Positions 53,496-63,793 of a stretch of 64,000 nt of DNA are shown one piece after another (within the stretch, counting starts at the first letter, position 1; the number at the start of each line of letters is the position of its first letter). The position numbers and the translations under genes were made by a program. Under the pieces are notes generated by a model, which saw only the letters and a list, made by a program, of their open reading frames with translations, was not told where the DNA came from and searched no databases. Origin of the DNA: Ciceribacter sp. L1K22 (lineage in GTDB: Bacteria > Pseudomonadota > Alphaproteobacteria > Rhizobiales > Rhizobiaceae). The stretch is taken from the NCBI RefSeq assembly GCF_017599385.1, contig NZ_JAGFPK010000001.1, forward strand, positions 1,541,399 to 1,605,398. Direction: 5' to 3'.

Positions 53496-55859
53496 TCAGC
53501 CGTCGAAACCGTCAATATCCGGGCTCCCGATCTGCACGTCGCCGAGTGTGCGGAAGGTGAGGCGTGCGCCGATCGACCAGTCGCTTGCTGACTCGTTCGT
53601 GATGTCACGCTTGCTGCTGTAACCGATCGAGAAGATGGTGCATTCGTCGGCATAGGAGATACCAATTCCGTGACGGTTGATCACGGCATTATTGATGTCC
53701 CAGGTCATGGAACCGAAAAGCGACCAGTATTCGTCCACCTTGACCGAGCTCGATGCCTGGAGTTCGTCGTTGTCAGACGTAAAACCATACTCTGGCTGAG
53801 CGGCGATCTGCGTGTATGTCAGATTTGCCTGCAGGTCCTCGTTTGCAAACGACAACGTGGCGTCTGTCCGCCGCAGTGACAGATCGTCCTCGTCCAGACG
53901 CGCGTTCGCCGCCAGAGAGACACCATTCGGCAAATCAATCGCGGCCATGCCGACGTAGTCCGAGACGTCTGTCTCAAGTCCTGAGTCTGCGCCGACCATC
54001 ACGAGGTCGTCCGTCGCGAATGAGTTCAACCCTGCAAGGTGATAGGACTGACCGACAATGCTACGAAGACCTATTCCGTTGTCGAAAGAGCCGGTGTAGC
54101 GGATACCGACATTCGCCCGGGTGCCGCCCTCGACCCTGTCGAAGCCGGAGAATTTGTCCCGTTCGAAAAGGTTGGTGGCATCGAATACAAAGCTCTGAGC
54201 ATCCTCGTTCGGCAGGCGTCCCGCCAGCCGCTCGTCGTTGCGCGCGTAGACCTGCGCGATCGGCTCGAAGATATGGGTGCTGTTGTCAGTGGTCACGAGC
54301 AGCGGGTACCGCGCCTCAAGGCCAGCAGTCAGCATGTAGCGCGAGGCGGTGTCCTCTTCGTAGTAATTGCCCGTATATCCACCCGGATTGTCCATCGCCA
54401 GGCCATAGCCGTCCCCACGCGCGGCGAGCAGAGGGGTCAGTTGCAGACCGCCCGGCATATTGACGCTGCGTTTCCACTCCGCTTCTGCTGTCAGGCGGGT
54501 GACGTTACCCTTAAGGCCGCGATAGCGCGTCAGGTCGTCAATACCGTCGCCGTTCGTGTCGACACTCGGATCGTCGGTCTTGAAGCGGGAAACCGACGTA
54601 AAGTTGAACGTCGCCGACAGCTGTCCGCCCGCCACCGGCTCCGGAGCATAATACTCGTAGTCAACGACTGGCAGAACGGTCGGCTGCTGCTTCTCCGCAT
54701 TCTCCTCGGGATCGGCATCCTGCACGTCGAAATAATAACCGCGCATGTCGAACGAGTTACGTTTCCCCAGTCCTGTCAGGTAGATCTGGTTGGTATGCGT
54801 GGTATCGTCGAGGCCATCAAGTTCGTAGGTGCGCGCGAAGTTGTTGTCGGTTTGCGCCATCACGTCCCAGCCGAAAGACCAACGCGGATTGATCTTGAAT
54901 TCGCCCTTGGAGGACACCATCCCACGCCAGTCTTTTTCGGCGTCGCTCGTTCCCGCATCGAACTTGTCTGGGTTCATCTGGTTGATGCCGGCGATGCGTA
55001 AAGAGGCGCTGCCCTTTTCGAAGCGCTGACGTATCTCGCCGTCGAGAAGCACCCCCTGCGAGGTAAAGCCGGTCGCGCTGACAGTCGCGTCCATATGGTT
55101 GGAAATGGCGTAATAGTAGGGGATGGTGATGCCGAAGCCGATGTTCTCCGCTGTCCGCATGGTCGGGAACAGGAAGCCCGACTTGCGCTTGACGGTATGG
55201 TCCGGAACTTCGATTGCCGGAACCGTCGCGATCGGTCGGCCGAACAGTTCAAAACGCGCTTTCTCGAGCCGGACGGTGTGCTTCTCGCCGTTCTGAATGA
55301 CACGCTCGGCCTTGACCTGCCATAGCGGCGGTTTCTCCGGATGTTCGGCGCAAGGCAGGCAGGCGGTGTAAACCCCCTTGTATAGAATCAGATCGGTTCC
55401 GTTGACCCGCTCGCCCCGCTCAGCCGCCAGGCGGGTGTTGTCCGTCGTCTCGATCCGCAGCGCACTGACGAAGCCGTCAGCGAAGTTGTCGGTGACATCC
55501 AGCGTATCGGCATACATGCGGTTGCCGTTTGGCTCGACCAGCTCGATATCGCCATAGGCCATCATTCGGCCGCTCTTCTGGTCGTAGACGACGCGGCGCG
55601 CGACCATCTGGTAGCTGGCGTAGTTGATCTGCACGCCTCCGACTGCGGTGATACGCTCTGCATCACGGTCGTAGAGCAGCTCGTTTGCCGCAAGTATGAG
55701 CTTCGCGTCGGCCGGAATGGTCGGTTCGAGCGCGCTAACCGAATTGTTCTGCTGAGCCATTGCAGGCTGATACGCAGGCGCGACAAGAAGCGCAGCCGTG
55801 CTTGTCAGCAGAGCCGCGAGGAGCCGCCTGATCGTTTTGCGGTCACCTGCTGCCGCCAC
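53496..55859 (-). CDS. lptD: LPS-assembly protein LptD
   Basis: The outer-membrane barrel that inserts lipopolysaccharide into the outer leaflet. The 787-residue protein has a signal peptide (about 1-35, cleavage after A-M-A), an N-terminal LptA-like beta-jellyroll (about 50-180) with I-T-A-V-G-G-V-Q-I, then many alternating beta strands forming the barrel. It starts with GTG at 55859, whose first G is the last base of the lptG stop. A cysteine pair C-L-P-C lies near residue 155. Confidence 0.93.
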   Translation of the reverse strand: MAAAGDRKTIRRLLAALLTSTAALLVAPAYQPAMAQQNNSVSALEPTIPADAKLILAANELLYDRDAERITAVGGVQINYASYQMVARRVVYDQKSGRMMAYGDIELVEPNGNRMYADTLDVTDNFADGFVSALRIETTDNTRLAAERGERVNGTDLILYKGVYTACLPCAEHPEKPPLWQVKAERVIQNGEKHTVRLEKARFELFGRPIATVPAIEVPDHTVKRKSGFLFPTMRTAENIGFGITIPYYYAISNHMDATVSATGFTSQGVLLDGEIRQRFEKGSASLRIAGINQMNPDKFDAGTSDAEKDWRGMVSSKGEFKINPRWSFGWDVMAQTDNNFARTYELDGLDDTTHTNQIYLTGLGKRNSFDMRGYYFDVQDADPEENAEKQQPTVLPVVDYEYYAPEPVAGGQLSATFNFTSVSRFKTDDPSVDTNGDGIDDLTRYRGLKGNVTRLTAEAEWKRSVNMPGGLQLTPLLAARGDGYGLAMDNPGGYTGNYYEEDTASRYMLTAGLEARYPLLVTTDNSTHIFEPIAQVYARNDERLAGRLPNEDAQSFVFDATNLFERDKFSGFDRVEGGTRANVGIRYTGSFDNGIGLRSIVGQSYHLAGLNSFATDDLVMVGADSGLETDVSDYVGMAAIDLPNGVSLAANARLDEDDLSLRRTDATLSFANEDLQANLTYTQIAAQPEYGFTSDNDELQASSSVKVDEYWSLFGSMTWDINNAVINRHGIGISYADECTIFSIGYSSKRDITNESASDWSIGARLTFRTLGDVQIGSPDIDGFDG

Positions 55860-56941
55860 TAACCGTCCTCCTGATGAAGCAGAATCGTCGCCCCGAGCGA
55901 GAGCGCTACGACCACTGGAACCCAGGCCGCCACGAAGGGCGGAACGACGCCACTGCTTCCGAATGCTCTCACGAGCACCGAAACGACATAAAGCACGAAG
56001 CCGGATAGGATTCCACCCAGAATCACCGAGCGGGATTGGTTGAACCTGCTGAATTTCAATGAAACAGTTGCGGCAATAAGTGTCATGGCCACCAGGAGTA
56101 GGGGCAGGGAAATCAATGAATGATACTGTGTCTCGAGCGCCTTTGTCGACACACCGAAAGATCGTGCAACTGCGATTTTGTTAGAAAGATCATAAAATGC
56201 AACGGTTTCCGGCGTGGCCAGGCGCTCCTGAACAAATTCTCTTTGTAGATTGGTATCGACCTTGGCTGTGGCGAGCCTTGTGGGAATTTCACCCGGTCGA
56301 GTCTCTGTGACGTCGTTAAGCAGCCAGTAACCCTCTTTCAACTTTGCCGAGGCGGCGTCCTGTCGGAGGATGATTCGACCGTCCCCGTCGAAGTGGATGA
56401 GAACCGCGTCGACAAGAAGCGTTCCTTCTTCCATGACGGTTCTCGCCCCGAGAATGACGTCCTGATTGCCGCTGATCTGTCTCAACCACGGGATTGATCG
56501 GGAGCTCGCATTGTTTCCGGATTGGCGCCATTCCGACTGCGTCTGCAGGGCCTGTCGCTGTCCCCACGCGGCGAGCGGATTGAGCGCGAATGTGGTGACC
56601 AGACCCACGACGAATGCGCCCAACACAAAGGGTGTCATAAACTGCCACACGGAGATGCCGGCGGCTCGCGCCACGACCAGTTCCGATTTCCGGTTCAGCG
56701 CGATCAGTACCGTCATGCCCACGAAAAGCGTGATGAATGGGACCGTCTGCTGAAAGATAAGCGGAAGCCGCAGCGCGGTCAGATAAAGCGCGCCGGCAAC
56801 CGTAAACCCGTCGAGGTCCGAGAAACGTCCCGTTGTCTCGCTGAAATCGATCAAGAAGGTGATCGAGGCCACGCCAAGGAAAAACCACAAGGTCACCACG
56901 ACGTAACGCTTCAGAAAATACCGGCCGAGCGTCGTGATCAT
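55859..56941 (-). CDS. lptG: LPS export permease LptG
   Basis: A 360-residue YjgP/YjgQ-family permease of the LptB2FG extractor. Six membrane helices (near 13-33, 55-75, 98-118, and three at 285-355) flank a large periplasmic beta-jellyroll. The ATG at 56941 overlaps the lptF stop (ATGA), so the start is well supported; the longer frame to 57001 would run into lptF. Confidence 0.93.
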   Translation of the reverse strand: MITTLGRYFLKRYVVVTLWFFLGVASITFLIDFSETTGRFSDLDGFTVAGALYLTALRLPLIFQQTVPFITLFVGMTVLIALNRKSELVVARAAGISVWQFMTPFVLGAFVVGLVTTFALNPLAAWGQRQALQTQSEWRQSGNNASSRSIPWLRQISGNQDVILGARTVMEEGTLLVDAVLIHFDGDGRIILRQDAASAKLKEGYWLLNDVTETRPGEIPTRLATAKVDTNLQREFVQERLATPETVAFYDLSNKIAVARSFGVSTKALETQYHSLISLPLLLVAMTLIAATVSLKFSRFNQSRSVILGGILSGFVLYVVSVLVRAFGSSGVVPPFVAAWVPVVVALSLGATILLHQEDG

Positions 56942-58113
56942 CGCGGCCCACCCTTGGGGTTGTCGATCCCGTCGATCCTTGCCTGCACGGCGCTCAGCCA
57001 CCCCGAGCTATGTCGCGTGAAGGCTGCCGGCATGCGCAGGGCTCGTCCGCGCAACAAAACAAGAAGCGCGCCACCACCAGCCACCAGTGGAACCAGGTAA
57101 GGAAGCGGCGTGTAGGCGGGACTGCGCTCAACAAGGTTCACGGTGTAGCTTGAAAGCCAGTAGAGACCGAGTGCGGTTGTCAGTGTGATCGCCATCGGAT
57201 GGAGCCGCGCTTCCCGATGCGAGCGAGCGTCTCCCGCGATGACCAGCGATATCAGGGCGACGACCATCGGCATAAGCCAGCCTGTCAGCCGCTCGTGAAA
57301 CTCAGCACGATATTCACCCGGTGATTTGATGACGTCAGGGTCCGTCGGGTCCGGCGACATAAGAAAGAAAAGATCCCGATCATTGGCCTTGTAACGAGCC
57401 TGGCCGCGAGTCTGGGACAATTCCGAAAGATCGAAGGAGTAGGAATCGAAGCGAACGACCGACACGTTACCGTCCGGAGCCTTCCGCTGAACTTCACCGT
57501 CCCGCATCACCAGCGCCTTTCCGCTTTCGTCGACGGCCCCTTCGCGCGCGTAGTAGATAAGGTCGAAGTTGGGATCTCGCGAATCGGCGACGAACAGCCC
57601 CTTGAGGATGCGCCCCGACAGCCGCTCGGAAATCTGCACGTAAAGGCCGTCGCCAACCCGTCGAAATGTCTTTTCCTCGATGACCGAGGAGAGAAGGTCG
57701 GCATAGGCCGCCGCGATCATGTCGCGCGCAGCCACCCTGAGCTTCGGTTCGACGAAATTGCTCAAGGTGAATGAGAAGGCGCAGAGCGCGGCGGCGAGAA
57801 CGATAACGGGGCGGTTGATGATGCTTCGTGGCGCTCCGGCCGCGTCGATGACCGGTAGTTCGGAGTCGTTGTTCATGGCGGTCAGCGTTTGCGTGATTCC
57901 GATGACCAGCGCGAAAGGCATCACGGCCGGGATGAGCGTCGGCAAAATAAGACTTGCGAGCTTCATGAACGAACCGATCGACTGCCCGCTATCGGTCACC
58001 AGGTTGATGCGCGCCAATACCTGGGTCGTCCATATGATCGCCAGCACAGGCAGTAACGCGGTCAGAAACATCTGCCAAACGCGTTTGAGAACATAGGCTT
58101 CGAGAAGCTTCAT
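56938..58113 (-). CDS. lptF: LPS export permease LptF
   Basis: The partner permease of LptG, 391 residues. It begins M-K-L-L-E-A-Y-V-L-K-R-V and has membrane helices at about 14-34, 50-75, 100-120 and three in the C-terminal third, around a periplasmic domain. First gene of the six-gene minus-strand group. The in-frame extension to 58347 has no family resemblance. AGGT lies seven bases before the ATG. Confidence 0.93.
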   Translation of the reverse strand: MKLLEAYVLKRVWQMFLTALLPVLAIIWTTQVLARINLVTDSGQSIGSFMKLASLILPTLIPAVMPFALVIGITQTLTAMNNDSELPVIDAAGAPRSIINRPVIVLAAALCAFSFTLSNFVEPKLRVAARDMIAAAYADLLSSVIEEKTFRRVGDGLYVQISERLSGRILKGLFVADSRDPNFDLIYYAREGAVDESGKALVMRDGEVQRKAPDGNVSVVRFDSYSFDLSELSQTRGQARYKANDRDLFFLMSPDPTDPDVIKSPGEYRAEFHERLTGWLMPMVVALISLVIAGDARSHREARLHPMAITLTTALGLYWLSSYTVNLVERSPAYTPLPYLVPLVAGGGALLVLLRGRALRMPAAFTRHSSGWLSAVQARIDGIDNPKGGPR

Positions 58114-58447
58114 CCGGTAACCTGATTTGTCCAGCGGGGACGATAACATCCAATTCGACCGGCTTATTACGCTGTCGAAACCGTTTTGGCGACAGGCAAC
58201 ATGAAGGGCAGAACGTCCTCCCCGTCGGTTCCTCGGACACGCGGCAGCAAAGACACAGGACGCACCGACGGCAGAGTGCCCTCGCTTTTTCACCGGGATT
58301 GAGGCGATAATCGGAACAGTCGCGCAGCGCGGTGTGCCCAAGCCCATGCATCAAGGGGTTGGGAAGTAAAATGTCGAACCGCTCTTGCCTTGCCGGCCGA
58401 AACCGACATGATCGCGCCTGACAGATAGCATACCTGATGGAGTGATC
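58114..58447. other. divergent intergenic region lptF/pepA, no gene
   Basis: About 334 bases with no frame that looks like a gene. It should hold the promoters of the lptF operon (minus) and pepA (plus). I could not assign boxes or an operator with confidence. Confidence 0.6.
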
Positions 58448-59944
58448 ATGGCTGCCAAACTCGATATTTCCTTCGCTAAATCGGCACGTCTCGCAGGAGC
58501 GACCGCGATCCTTCTTCAGACGGCGGAGGCAGGCCCGGCAGGATTGTCCGACGCTGATCCGGCCGGCGTATACGACCGGGCTGCGACTGTAAGGAAATTC
58601 AAGGCGAAGGCCATGTCGACCCTCGATATCGTGGCACCCCACGGCTCCGAAGCCGACCGGATTGTCGTCCTGGGTCTGGGCAAGGCCGACTCGCTGAAGG
58701 GACATGATTGGCTGCGTGCCGGCGGTACCGCTGCCTCCGTTCTAAAGGGCGCTGAAAAGGCCGTCGTCTATACTGATGCTCCAGGCGCAGATGTTTCCGC
58801 AAACGCCGTGGCTGACTTTGCGCTCGGCATGCTTCTGCGGGCCTACAAATTCGATACCTACAAGTCCGCCAAGAAGGATGACGAGGACGAGGCCCCCTCA
58901 AAAGAGAAGACGTTAAAGGTCACCATCGTCACAGCCGATGTGGCAGCCGCAAAAAAGGCGTTTCAGGTGGCCGAGGCAGTCGCCGAAGGCGTTATCCTCG
59001 CGCGAAACCTCGTCAACGAGCCGGCGAATATTCTTGGTCCTGAAGAGTTCGCGGCGAAGGCGCGCGAACTGGAAAAGCTGGGAGTCGAGATCGAAATCCT
59101 CGGAGAGAAGGAGATGAAGAAGCTGGGTATGGGCGCTCTGCTTGGTGTCTCCCAAGGATCGGTGCGGCCGCCCCGGCTGGTGATCATGCAGTGGAAGGGC
59201 GGCAAGCCGAAGGACAAGCCGCTCGCTTTTATCGGGAAGGGAGTCGTTTTCGATACCGGCGGCATCTCGATCAAACCCGCTGCCGGCATGGAAGATATGA
59301 AGGGCGACATGGGCGGCGCGGCCGCCGTGACCGGACTGATGCACACGCTCGCCGCGCGCAAGGCGAAGGCGAATGTCATCGGCATCATCGGCCTGGTCGA
59401 GAACATGCCTGATGGAAACGCCCAGCGTCCTGGGGATATCGTCACCTCTATGTCGGGCCAGACGATCGAGGTCATCAACACCGATGCCGAAGGCCGCCTC
59501 GTGCTTTGCGATGCGCTCTGGTATTGCAATGATAGGTTCAAGCCCGAGTTCATGATCAACCTTGCGACATTGACCGGCGCCATCATGGTCGCGCTGGGAA
59601 GCCATCATGCCGGCCTCTTTTCGAATGACGACGCGTTGTCGGACGCGCTACTGAAGGCCGGCGTGGCAAGCAACGAGCGGCTGTGGCGCATGCCGCTCGG
59701 CGACGAGTACGACAAGATGATCGATTCCAAGTTTGCCGACATGAAGAATACCGGCGGCCGTTACGCCGGCTCGATCACTGCTGCGCAGTTTTTGAAGCGC
59801 TTCGTCGGATCGACGCCGTGGGCGCATCTTGATATCGCCGGGACCGCGATGGGGTCGCCGACGGATGAGATCAATCAGTCCTGGGGTTCCGGCTTCGGTG
59901 TCCGCCTGCTCGATGAGTTCGTTCGCGCCAATTACGAAGCCTGA
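58448..59944 (+). CDS. pepA: leucyl aminopeptidase
   Basis: A 498-residue M17 metallo-aminopeptidase. The signature [10 protein letters not shown] is present, with [10 protein letters not shown] and the metal-binding Lys/Asp in I-S-I-K-P. Works as a hexamer in the cytoplasm. The ATG at 58448 has GGAG five bases upstream; an in-frame GTG at 58442 is the alternative. holC starts 17 bases downstream, a conserved pairing. Confidence 0.95.
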   Translation: MAAKLDISFAKSARLAGATAILLQTAEAGPAGLSDADPAGVYDRAATVRKFKAKAMSTLDIVAPHGSEADRIVVLGLGKADSLKGHDWLRAGGTAASVLKGAEKAVVYTDAPGADVSANAVADFALGMLLRAYKFDTYKSAKKDDEDEAPSKEKTLKVTIVTADVAAAKKAFQVAEAVAEGVILARNLVNEPANILGPEEFAAKARELEKLGVEIEILGEKEMKKLGMGALLGVSQGSVRPPRLVIMQWKGGKPKDKPLAFIGKGVVFDTGGISIKPAAGMEDMKGDMGGAAAVTGLMHTLAARKAKANVIGIIGLVENMPDGNAQRPGDIVTSMSGQTIEVINTDAEGRLVLCDALWYCNDRFKPEFMINLATLTGAIMVALGSHHAGLFSNDDALSDALLKAGVASNERLWRMPLGDEYDKMIDSKFADMKNTGGRYAGSITAAQFLKRFVGSTPWAHLDIAGTAMGSPTDEINQSWGSGFGVRLLDEFVRANYEA

Positions 59945-59961
59945 GAGGGACGTGGACGGTC

Positions 59962-60411
59962 TTGGCCGAGATCCTGTTTTACCATCTGACTGAATCCAAA
60001 TTGGAGAACGCCCTTCCGCCCTTGCTTGAAAAAAGCGTCGAGCGGGGCTGGAAGGTTGCCGTGCAGACCGTCGATGAACCGCGGCGGGATGCGCTCGACG
60101 CCCATCTGTGGACATGGCGTGACGAGAGTTTTCTGCCCCATGGCACCGACGCAGCACCGGATGCCGAGGATCAGCCGATCCTGCTGACGACGGAAACGGA
60201 CAATCGTAACCGCGCCACCGTGCGTTTCGTCGTCGACGGCGCGGAGCCGCCGCCGACCCTTGACTATGACCGCGTGGTGTTCGTCTTCGACGGACATGAC
60301 CAGAGCCAGCTTGAAGCTGCGCGCGAGCATTGGAAGCGGCTGAAGGGCGCGGGGCACGCGCTTACCTACTGGCAGCAGACGCCAGAAGGGCGATGGGAGA
60401 AGAAGGCCTGA
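59962..60411 (+). CDS. holC: DNA polymerase III subunit chi
   Basis: A 149-residue clamp-loader accessory protein. I-L-F-Y-H-L-T-E at the N-terminus, L-W-T-W-R-D-E-S-F-L-P-H-G and R-V-V-F-V-F-D-G-H-D match HolC, which binds SSB. It starts with TTG at 59962 because no in-frame ATG is near; the ribosome site is poor and translation may be coupled to pepA. Confidence 0.92.
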   Translation: MAEILFYHLTESKLENALPPLLEKSVERGWKVAVQTVDEPRRDALDAHLWTWRDESFLPHGTDAAPDAEDQPILLTTETDNRNRATVRFVVDGAEPPPTLDYDRVVFVFDGHDQSQLEAAREHWKRLKGAGHALTYWQQTPEGRWEKKA

Positions 60412-60456
60412 TTGTTCACGCGAGACCGGTTCTGGCTGCTTGCCGTTGCAAGCGTC

Positions 60457-62337
60457 TCATCCAGCCATTGCTTCCTCGTACTCGGTCGACAGTTCTAGCC
60501 ATTCTTCCTCGGCAGCCGAGAGTTTTGCCGCTGCCTCGCCACGCTGCTTCGCTTTTTCCGCTGCCTTGGCGGGAGCCTTCTCGTAGAGAGCAGGATCGGC
60601 AAGTTCGGCATCAAGCGCCTGAATCAAACTCTCCAGCTTCTTCGTCAACGTCTCGATATCGTTGATCCTTTTCCTGAGCGGTGCGAGCGAGGCACGCTTG
60701 TCGGCGGCGGCCTTGCGCTGGTCGGCCTTGTTGACCTGAAGTCCCGCGTCGAGCTTCTCCTCGGCCTTTTTCGGCGAAGCGACGACAAGGCTGCGATAGT
60801 CCTCCATGTCGCCCTCGAAGACGCTGACGGTCCCGCCGTTGACCAGCCAGAGCCGGTCGACGGTCGCCTCGATAAGGTGCCGGTCGTGGGCGATCAGGAT
60901 GACGGCGCCGTTGTAGTCGTTGAGAGCCTCGATCAGCGCCCGGCGGCTGTCGATGTCGAGGTGGTTGGTCGGCTCGTCGAGGATAAGCAGGTTCGGGGCA
61001 TGAAATGCCGAAAGCCCCATCAGCAGACGCGCCTTTTCCCCACCGGACAGGTCCTTCGCCGCCGTCGCCATCTTCTCCGTCGAGAGCCCCATCTGCGCGA
61101 CGCGGGCGCGCACCTGCGCCTCGCCGGCCAGCGGCATCAGCCGGCGCACGTGGTCCACAGGCGTTTCGTTCGGAATGAGATCGTCGAGCTGGTGCTGGGC
61201 GAAGAAGCCGACCGAGAGGTTCGGGGCTAGCTTCATCTCGCCCGCCTGCAATTGAAGTCGCCCGGCAATCAGCTTGGCGAACGTCGACTTGCCGTTGCCG
61301 TTCGAGCCGAGCAGCGCAATGCGGTCGTCGTTGTCGATCCGCAGGTTGATCCCTTTCAGGATCGGCTTCCCCGGTGCATATCCCACCGCGCCGCCGTTGA
61401 TGGCGACGATGGGGGAGGCGGGCTGCTTCTCCGGCTCAGGGAAAGTGATCGGCTGGACGTGGTCCTCGATGACGGATGCCACGGTCCCAAGCCTTTCCAG
61501 CGCCTTGACGCGGCTCTGCGCCTGCCGGGCCTTTGACGCCTTGGCCTTGAAGCGGTCGATGAAGCTCTGGAGATGCTTGCGGGCCGCTTCGTTCTTGGCC
61601 TTTGCCTTCATCTGCAACTCGTCGGCCTCAGCCTTCTGCCGCTCGAACTGGTCGTATCCGCCGCGATAGAAGGTCAGTTTCTTCTGGTCGAGATGGATAA
61701 TCGAGTTGACGGCGGTGTTGAGAAGGTCGCGATCGTGGCTGATGACGATGACGGTGTGCGGATAACGTCGCACATATTCTTCCAGCCAAAGCGTACCTTC
61801 AAGATCGAGATAGTTGGTGGGTTCGTCGAGCAGCAGCAGGTCCGGTTCTGAGAACAGCACCGCCGCCAGCGCGACGCGCATGCGCCAGCCGCCGGAAAAG
61901 GACGAGGCGGGCCGCAACTGCGCCTCGTGATCGAAGCCGAGACCAGAGAGAATGGTTGCGGCGCGCGCTTCCGCCGAATGGGCACCGATATCTGCGAGCC
62001 TCGTCTGGATTTCGGCGATCCGGTGCGGATCGGTGGCCGTTTCGGCTTCCGCTAGCAGGGCCGCCCGTTCCTTGTCTGCGGCCAGCACGATCGAGATCAG
62101 CGAGTCTTCGGTTCCCGGCGCTTCCTGGGCAACTTGGCCGATGCGCGCATTCTTCGGGATCGACACGGCTCCACTTTCGGCCGCAAGGTCGCCGGTGATG
62201 ACACGAAACAGCGTCGACTTTCCCGCTCCGTTACGGCCCACCAGGCCGGCTTTCGCCCCGGCCGGCAGCGACAGGGTCGCATGGTCTATGAGAAGGCGCC
62301 CGGCGATACGGGCGGAAAGGTCGGTTATCGTAATCAT
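60457..62337 (-). CDS. ABC-F family ATPase
   Basis: A 626-residue soluble protein with two ABC domains and no membrane segments, the ABC-F (Uup/YheS/EttA) layout. Walker A sites are G-R-N-G-A-G-K-S-T (near 33-41) and G-S-N-G-N-G-K-S-T (near 340-348); signatures F-S-G-G-W-R-M-R and L-S-G-G-E-K-A-R; Walker B L-L-L-L-D-E-P-T-N-Y-L-D and L-I-L-D-E-P-T-N-H-L-D. The linker (about 230-310) is charged and the C-terminus is a coiled coil (about 545-626). ABC-F proteins act on ribosomes; which one this is cannot be fixed by eye. Confidence 0.93.
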   Translation of the reverse strand: MITITDLSARIAGRLLIDHATLSLPAGAKAGLVGRNGAGKSTLFRVITGDLAAESGAVSIPKNARIGQVAQEAPGTEDSLISIVLAADKERAALLAEAETATDPHRIAEIQTRLADIGAHSAEARAATILSGLGFDHEAQLRPASSFSGGWRMRVALAAVLFSEPDLLLLDEPTNYLDLEGTLWLEEYVRRYPHTVIVISHDRDLLNTAVNSIIHLDQKKLTFYRGGYDQFERQKAEADELQMKAKAKNEAARKHLQSFIDRFKAKASKARQAQSRVKALERLGTVASVIEDHVQPITFPEPEKQPASPIVAINGGAVGYAPGKPILKGINLRIDNDDRIALLGSNGNGKSTFAKLIAGRLQLQAGEMKLAPNLSVGFFAQHQLDDLIPNETPVDHVRRLMPLAGEAQVRARVAQMGLSTEKMATAAKDLSGGEKARLLMGLSAFHAPNLLILDEPTNHLDIDSRRALIEALNDYNGAVILIAHDRHLIEATVDRLWLVNGGTVSVFEGDMEDYRSLVVASPKKAEEKLDAGLQVNKADQRKAAADKRASLAPLRKRINDIETLTKKLESLIQALDAELADPALYEKAPAKAAEKAKQRGEAAAKLSAAEEEWLELSTEYEEAMAG

Positions 62338-62437
62338 GTTACGGCTTTTGCCCCAAGGCCAAAGCCAAGACAAGTGTCTGCTGACGAGATCAGAACGGCG
62401 GAATGCCGACGTTTAGGCTGTAGCCCCGCACGGCCGT

Positions 62438-62462
62438 CAGGCAACGGCTTCGACGTTGCCTG
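62438..62462 (-). repeat. 9-bp hairpin after the degenerate GGDEF gene
   Basis: CAGGCAACG and CGTTGCCTG form a perfect 9-bp stem around a 7-base loop, six bases after the stop of the GGDEF gene on the minus strand. No T-run follows, so it is not a standard terminator; it may protect the 3' end. Confidence 0.5.
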
Positions 62463-62467
62463 TCGGT

Positions 62468-63517
62468 CTAGCGTCCGAAGCGCATGATCGGATTACGGCT
62501 CTCCTGGCGCGCGCCTTTCAGTGCATGCTCGGCCTGTGCCAACAGATCGTCGGGGCGCACCGCGTTGTCGGCGAGGGAATAGCCGACGGCCAGTTGCACG
62601 CCGCCGCCGTTCAGTTCGTTTTCCGCGGCGTAGATCAGGTTCGTTTCGACGGCGTGCCGCAGCCTTTCGCCGATCGCCACGACGTCATCCTGATCTACTT
62701 CGTGGAAGATGAAGAGAAATTGGCTGTCATCGTTGCGCGCGACGAAATCGTTCTTCTTGATCGTCTTTCGGAAGATCGCGGCAAGTCGCTTCAGCATGCG
62801 GTTGGCGGCATCTTCGCCATATTGGCGGCGGATTGAATCCAGATCGTCTGCTTCGGCCGCAACGACGGCGATACGAGGCTGGGTGGCGGCGCCGTAGATG
62901 TCCTCCAGGCGACGGGTCATCGCCACCCGGTTGGGCAGGCCCGTCAAGCGGTCGCGCAAGGCTGCTTCGTGAGCCTGTTTTGCAGCCTTCTCGGCCGTTT
63001 CGATCTTTGCCAGTCCCGATTTGAGCGTCTCCGCAAGGCCCAGCTCGGCCTGGCCGAGTTCGGTCGCCGATGCGTTGAGGAAATCCAGCTCGTCGATCAG
63101 GCTCGCCAGGCTGCGCTGCTCGTCCTCGCGCAGCGCGTTAGCGATCATGTCCAGCGAGCGGACGAAAGTCTGTTTTCGCTCAATACCGCTCGCGAGCATG
63201 TCGGACAGGTTCTTGAGGATCGTTACCGCGTCGCGCTGGATCTTCTCTTCCGCCAGTCCACAATGGCTGACGAGACGGTACTTGAGGCCCAACTGGTCGA
63301 GGTGGAGCTGAGAGGGACGGCTGCCGAGCGCCTCAAGGTCACGGCCGAGAGCCGGATCGTGCCCAAACATCGATTCGTAAAAGAGTTCGTAGTTGCGCGG
63401 CAGACCGGCCACCTGGCGTCGCGCCATGTGCTTGGCGACCTTCTGAAGCGTTTCGATGCCAAGGCTCGGCGTATGTTGATCCGTCCTGGCGGTCTTGCCT
63501 CTCGTCATAACATCCAT
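62468..63517 (-). CDS. degenerate GGDEF-domain protein
   Basis: A 349-residue soluble protein. The N-terminal half (about 15-175) is helical with no domain I recognise; the C-terminal half is a GGDEF fold (R-D-R-L-T-G-L-P-N-R lead-in at 188-197) but the active motif is R-N-D-D-S-Q-F (261-267) instead of GGDEF, and the metal-binding D-x-D-x-F region is A-E-A-D-D-L-D. It should not make cyclic di-GMP; binding of nucleotide or protein partners is a guess. The start at 63517 has GGTGAG four to five bases upstream. Confidence 0.85.
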   Translation of the reverse strand: MDVMTRGKTARTDQHTPSLGIETLQKVAKHMARRQVAGLPRNYELFYESMFGHDPALGRDLEALGSRPSQLHLDQLGLKYRLVSHCGLAEEKIQRDAVTILKNLSDMLASGIERKQTFVRSLDMIANALREDEQRSLASLIDELDFLNASATELGQAELGLAETLKSGLAKIETAEKAAKQAHEAALRDRLTGLPNRVAMTRRLEDIYGAATQPRIAVVAAEADDLDSIRRQYGEDAANRMLKRLAAIFRKTIKKNDFVARNDDSQFLFIFHEVDQDDVVAIGERLRHAVETNLIYAAENELNGGGVQLAVGYSLADNAVRPDDLLAQAEHALKGARQESRNPIMRFGR

Positions 63518-63793
63518 TTTTCTCACCAAACCATGCCAGCGGGCTGGCTCTAAAAGTCGTTTTTAAATCTTGCCTGGAATACTCCCGTCAGGTTCTTGAA
63601 ATTTACATAAAATACGAGTTTACGGCGGTTCGGCCGGATGCTTTCGGAACTCAGGGTTAATGCACGGTTTCCGCTTTGCAACCCGCTGTCTCTCACCCAG
63701 ATGGCAATTAAGACATTCTTAGCGCCGCACTATTAAATTGCTGAATAGGGAAGAATACGTTCGATCGAAGTGTTCGGACGCAGGAGGGTGGGC
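63518..63793. other. AT-rich divergent interval
   Basis: No gene. Several promoter-like AT-rich stretches occur (for example TTGAAA followed by ATAAAATAC) but none could be assigned to one gene with confidence. Confidence 0.4.

Noticed and set aside
60463..60475. Tandem GCTTGC/GCAAGC-type hairpin near the holC and ABC-F ends as a terminator
   Set aside because: A 6-bp stem just before this position has no T-run on either strand; not strong enough to report as a terminator.
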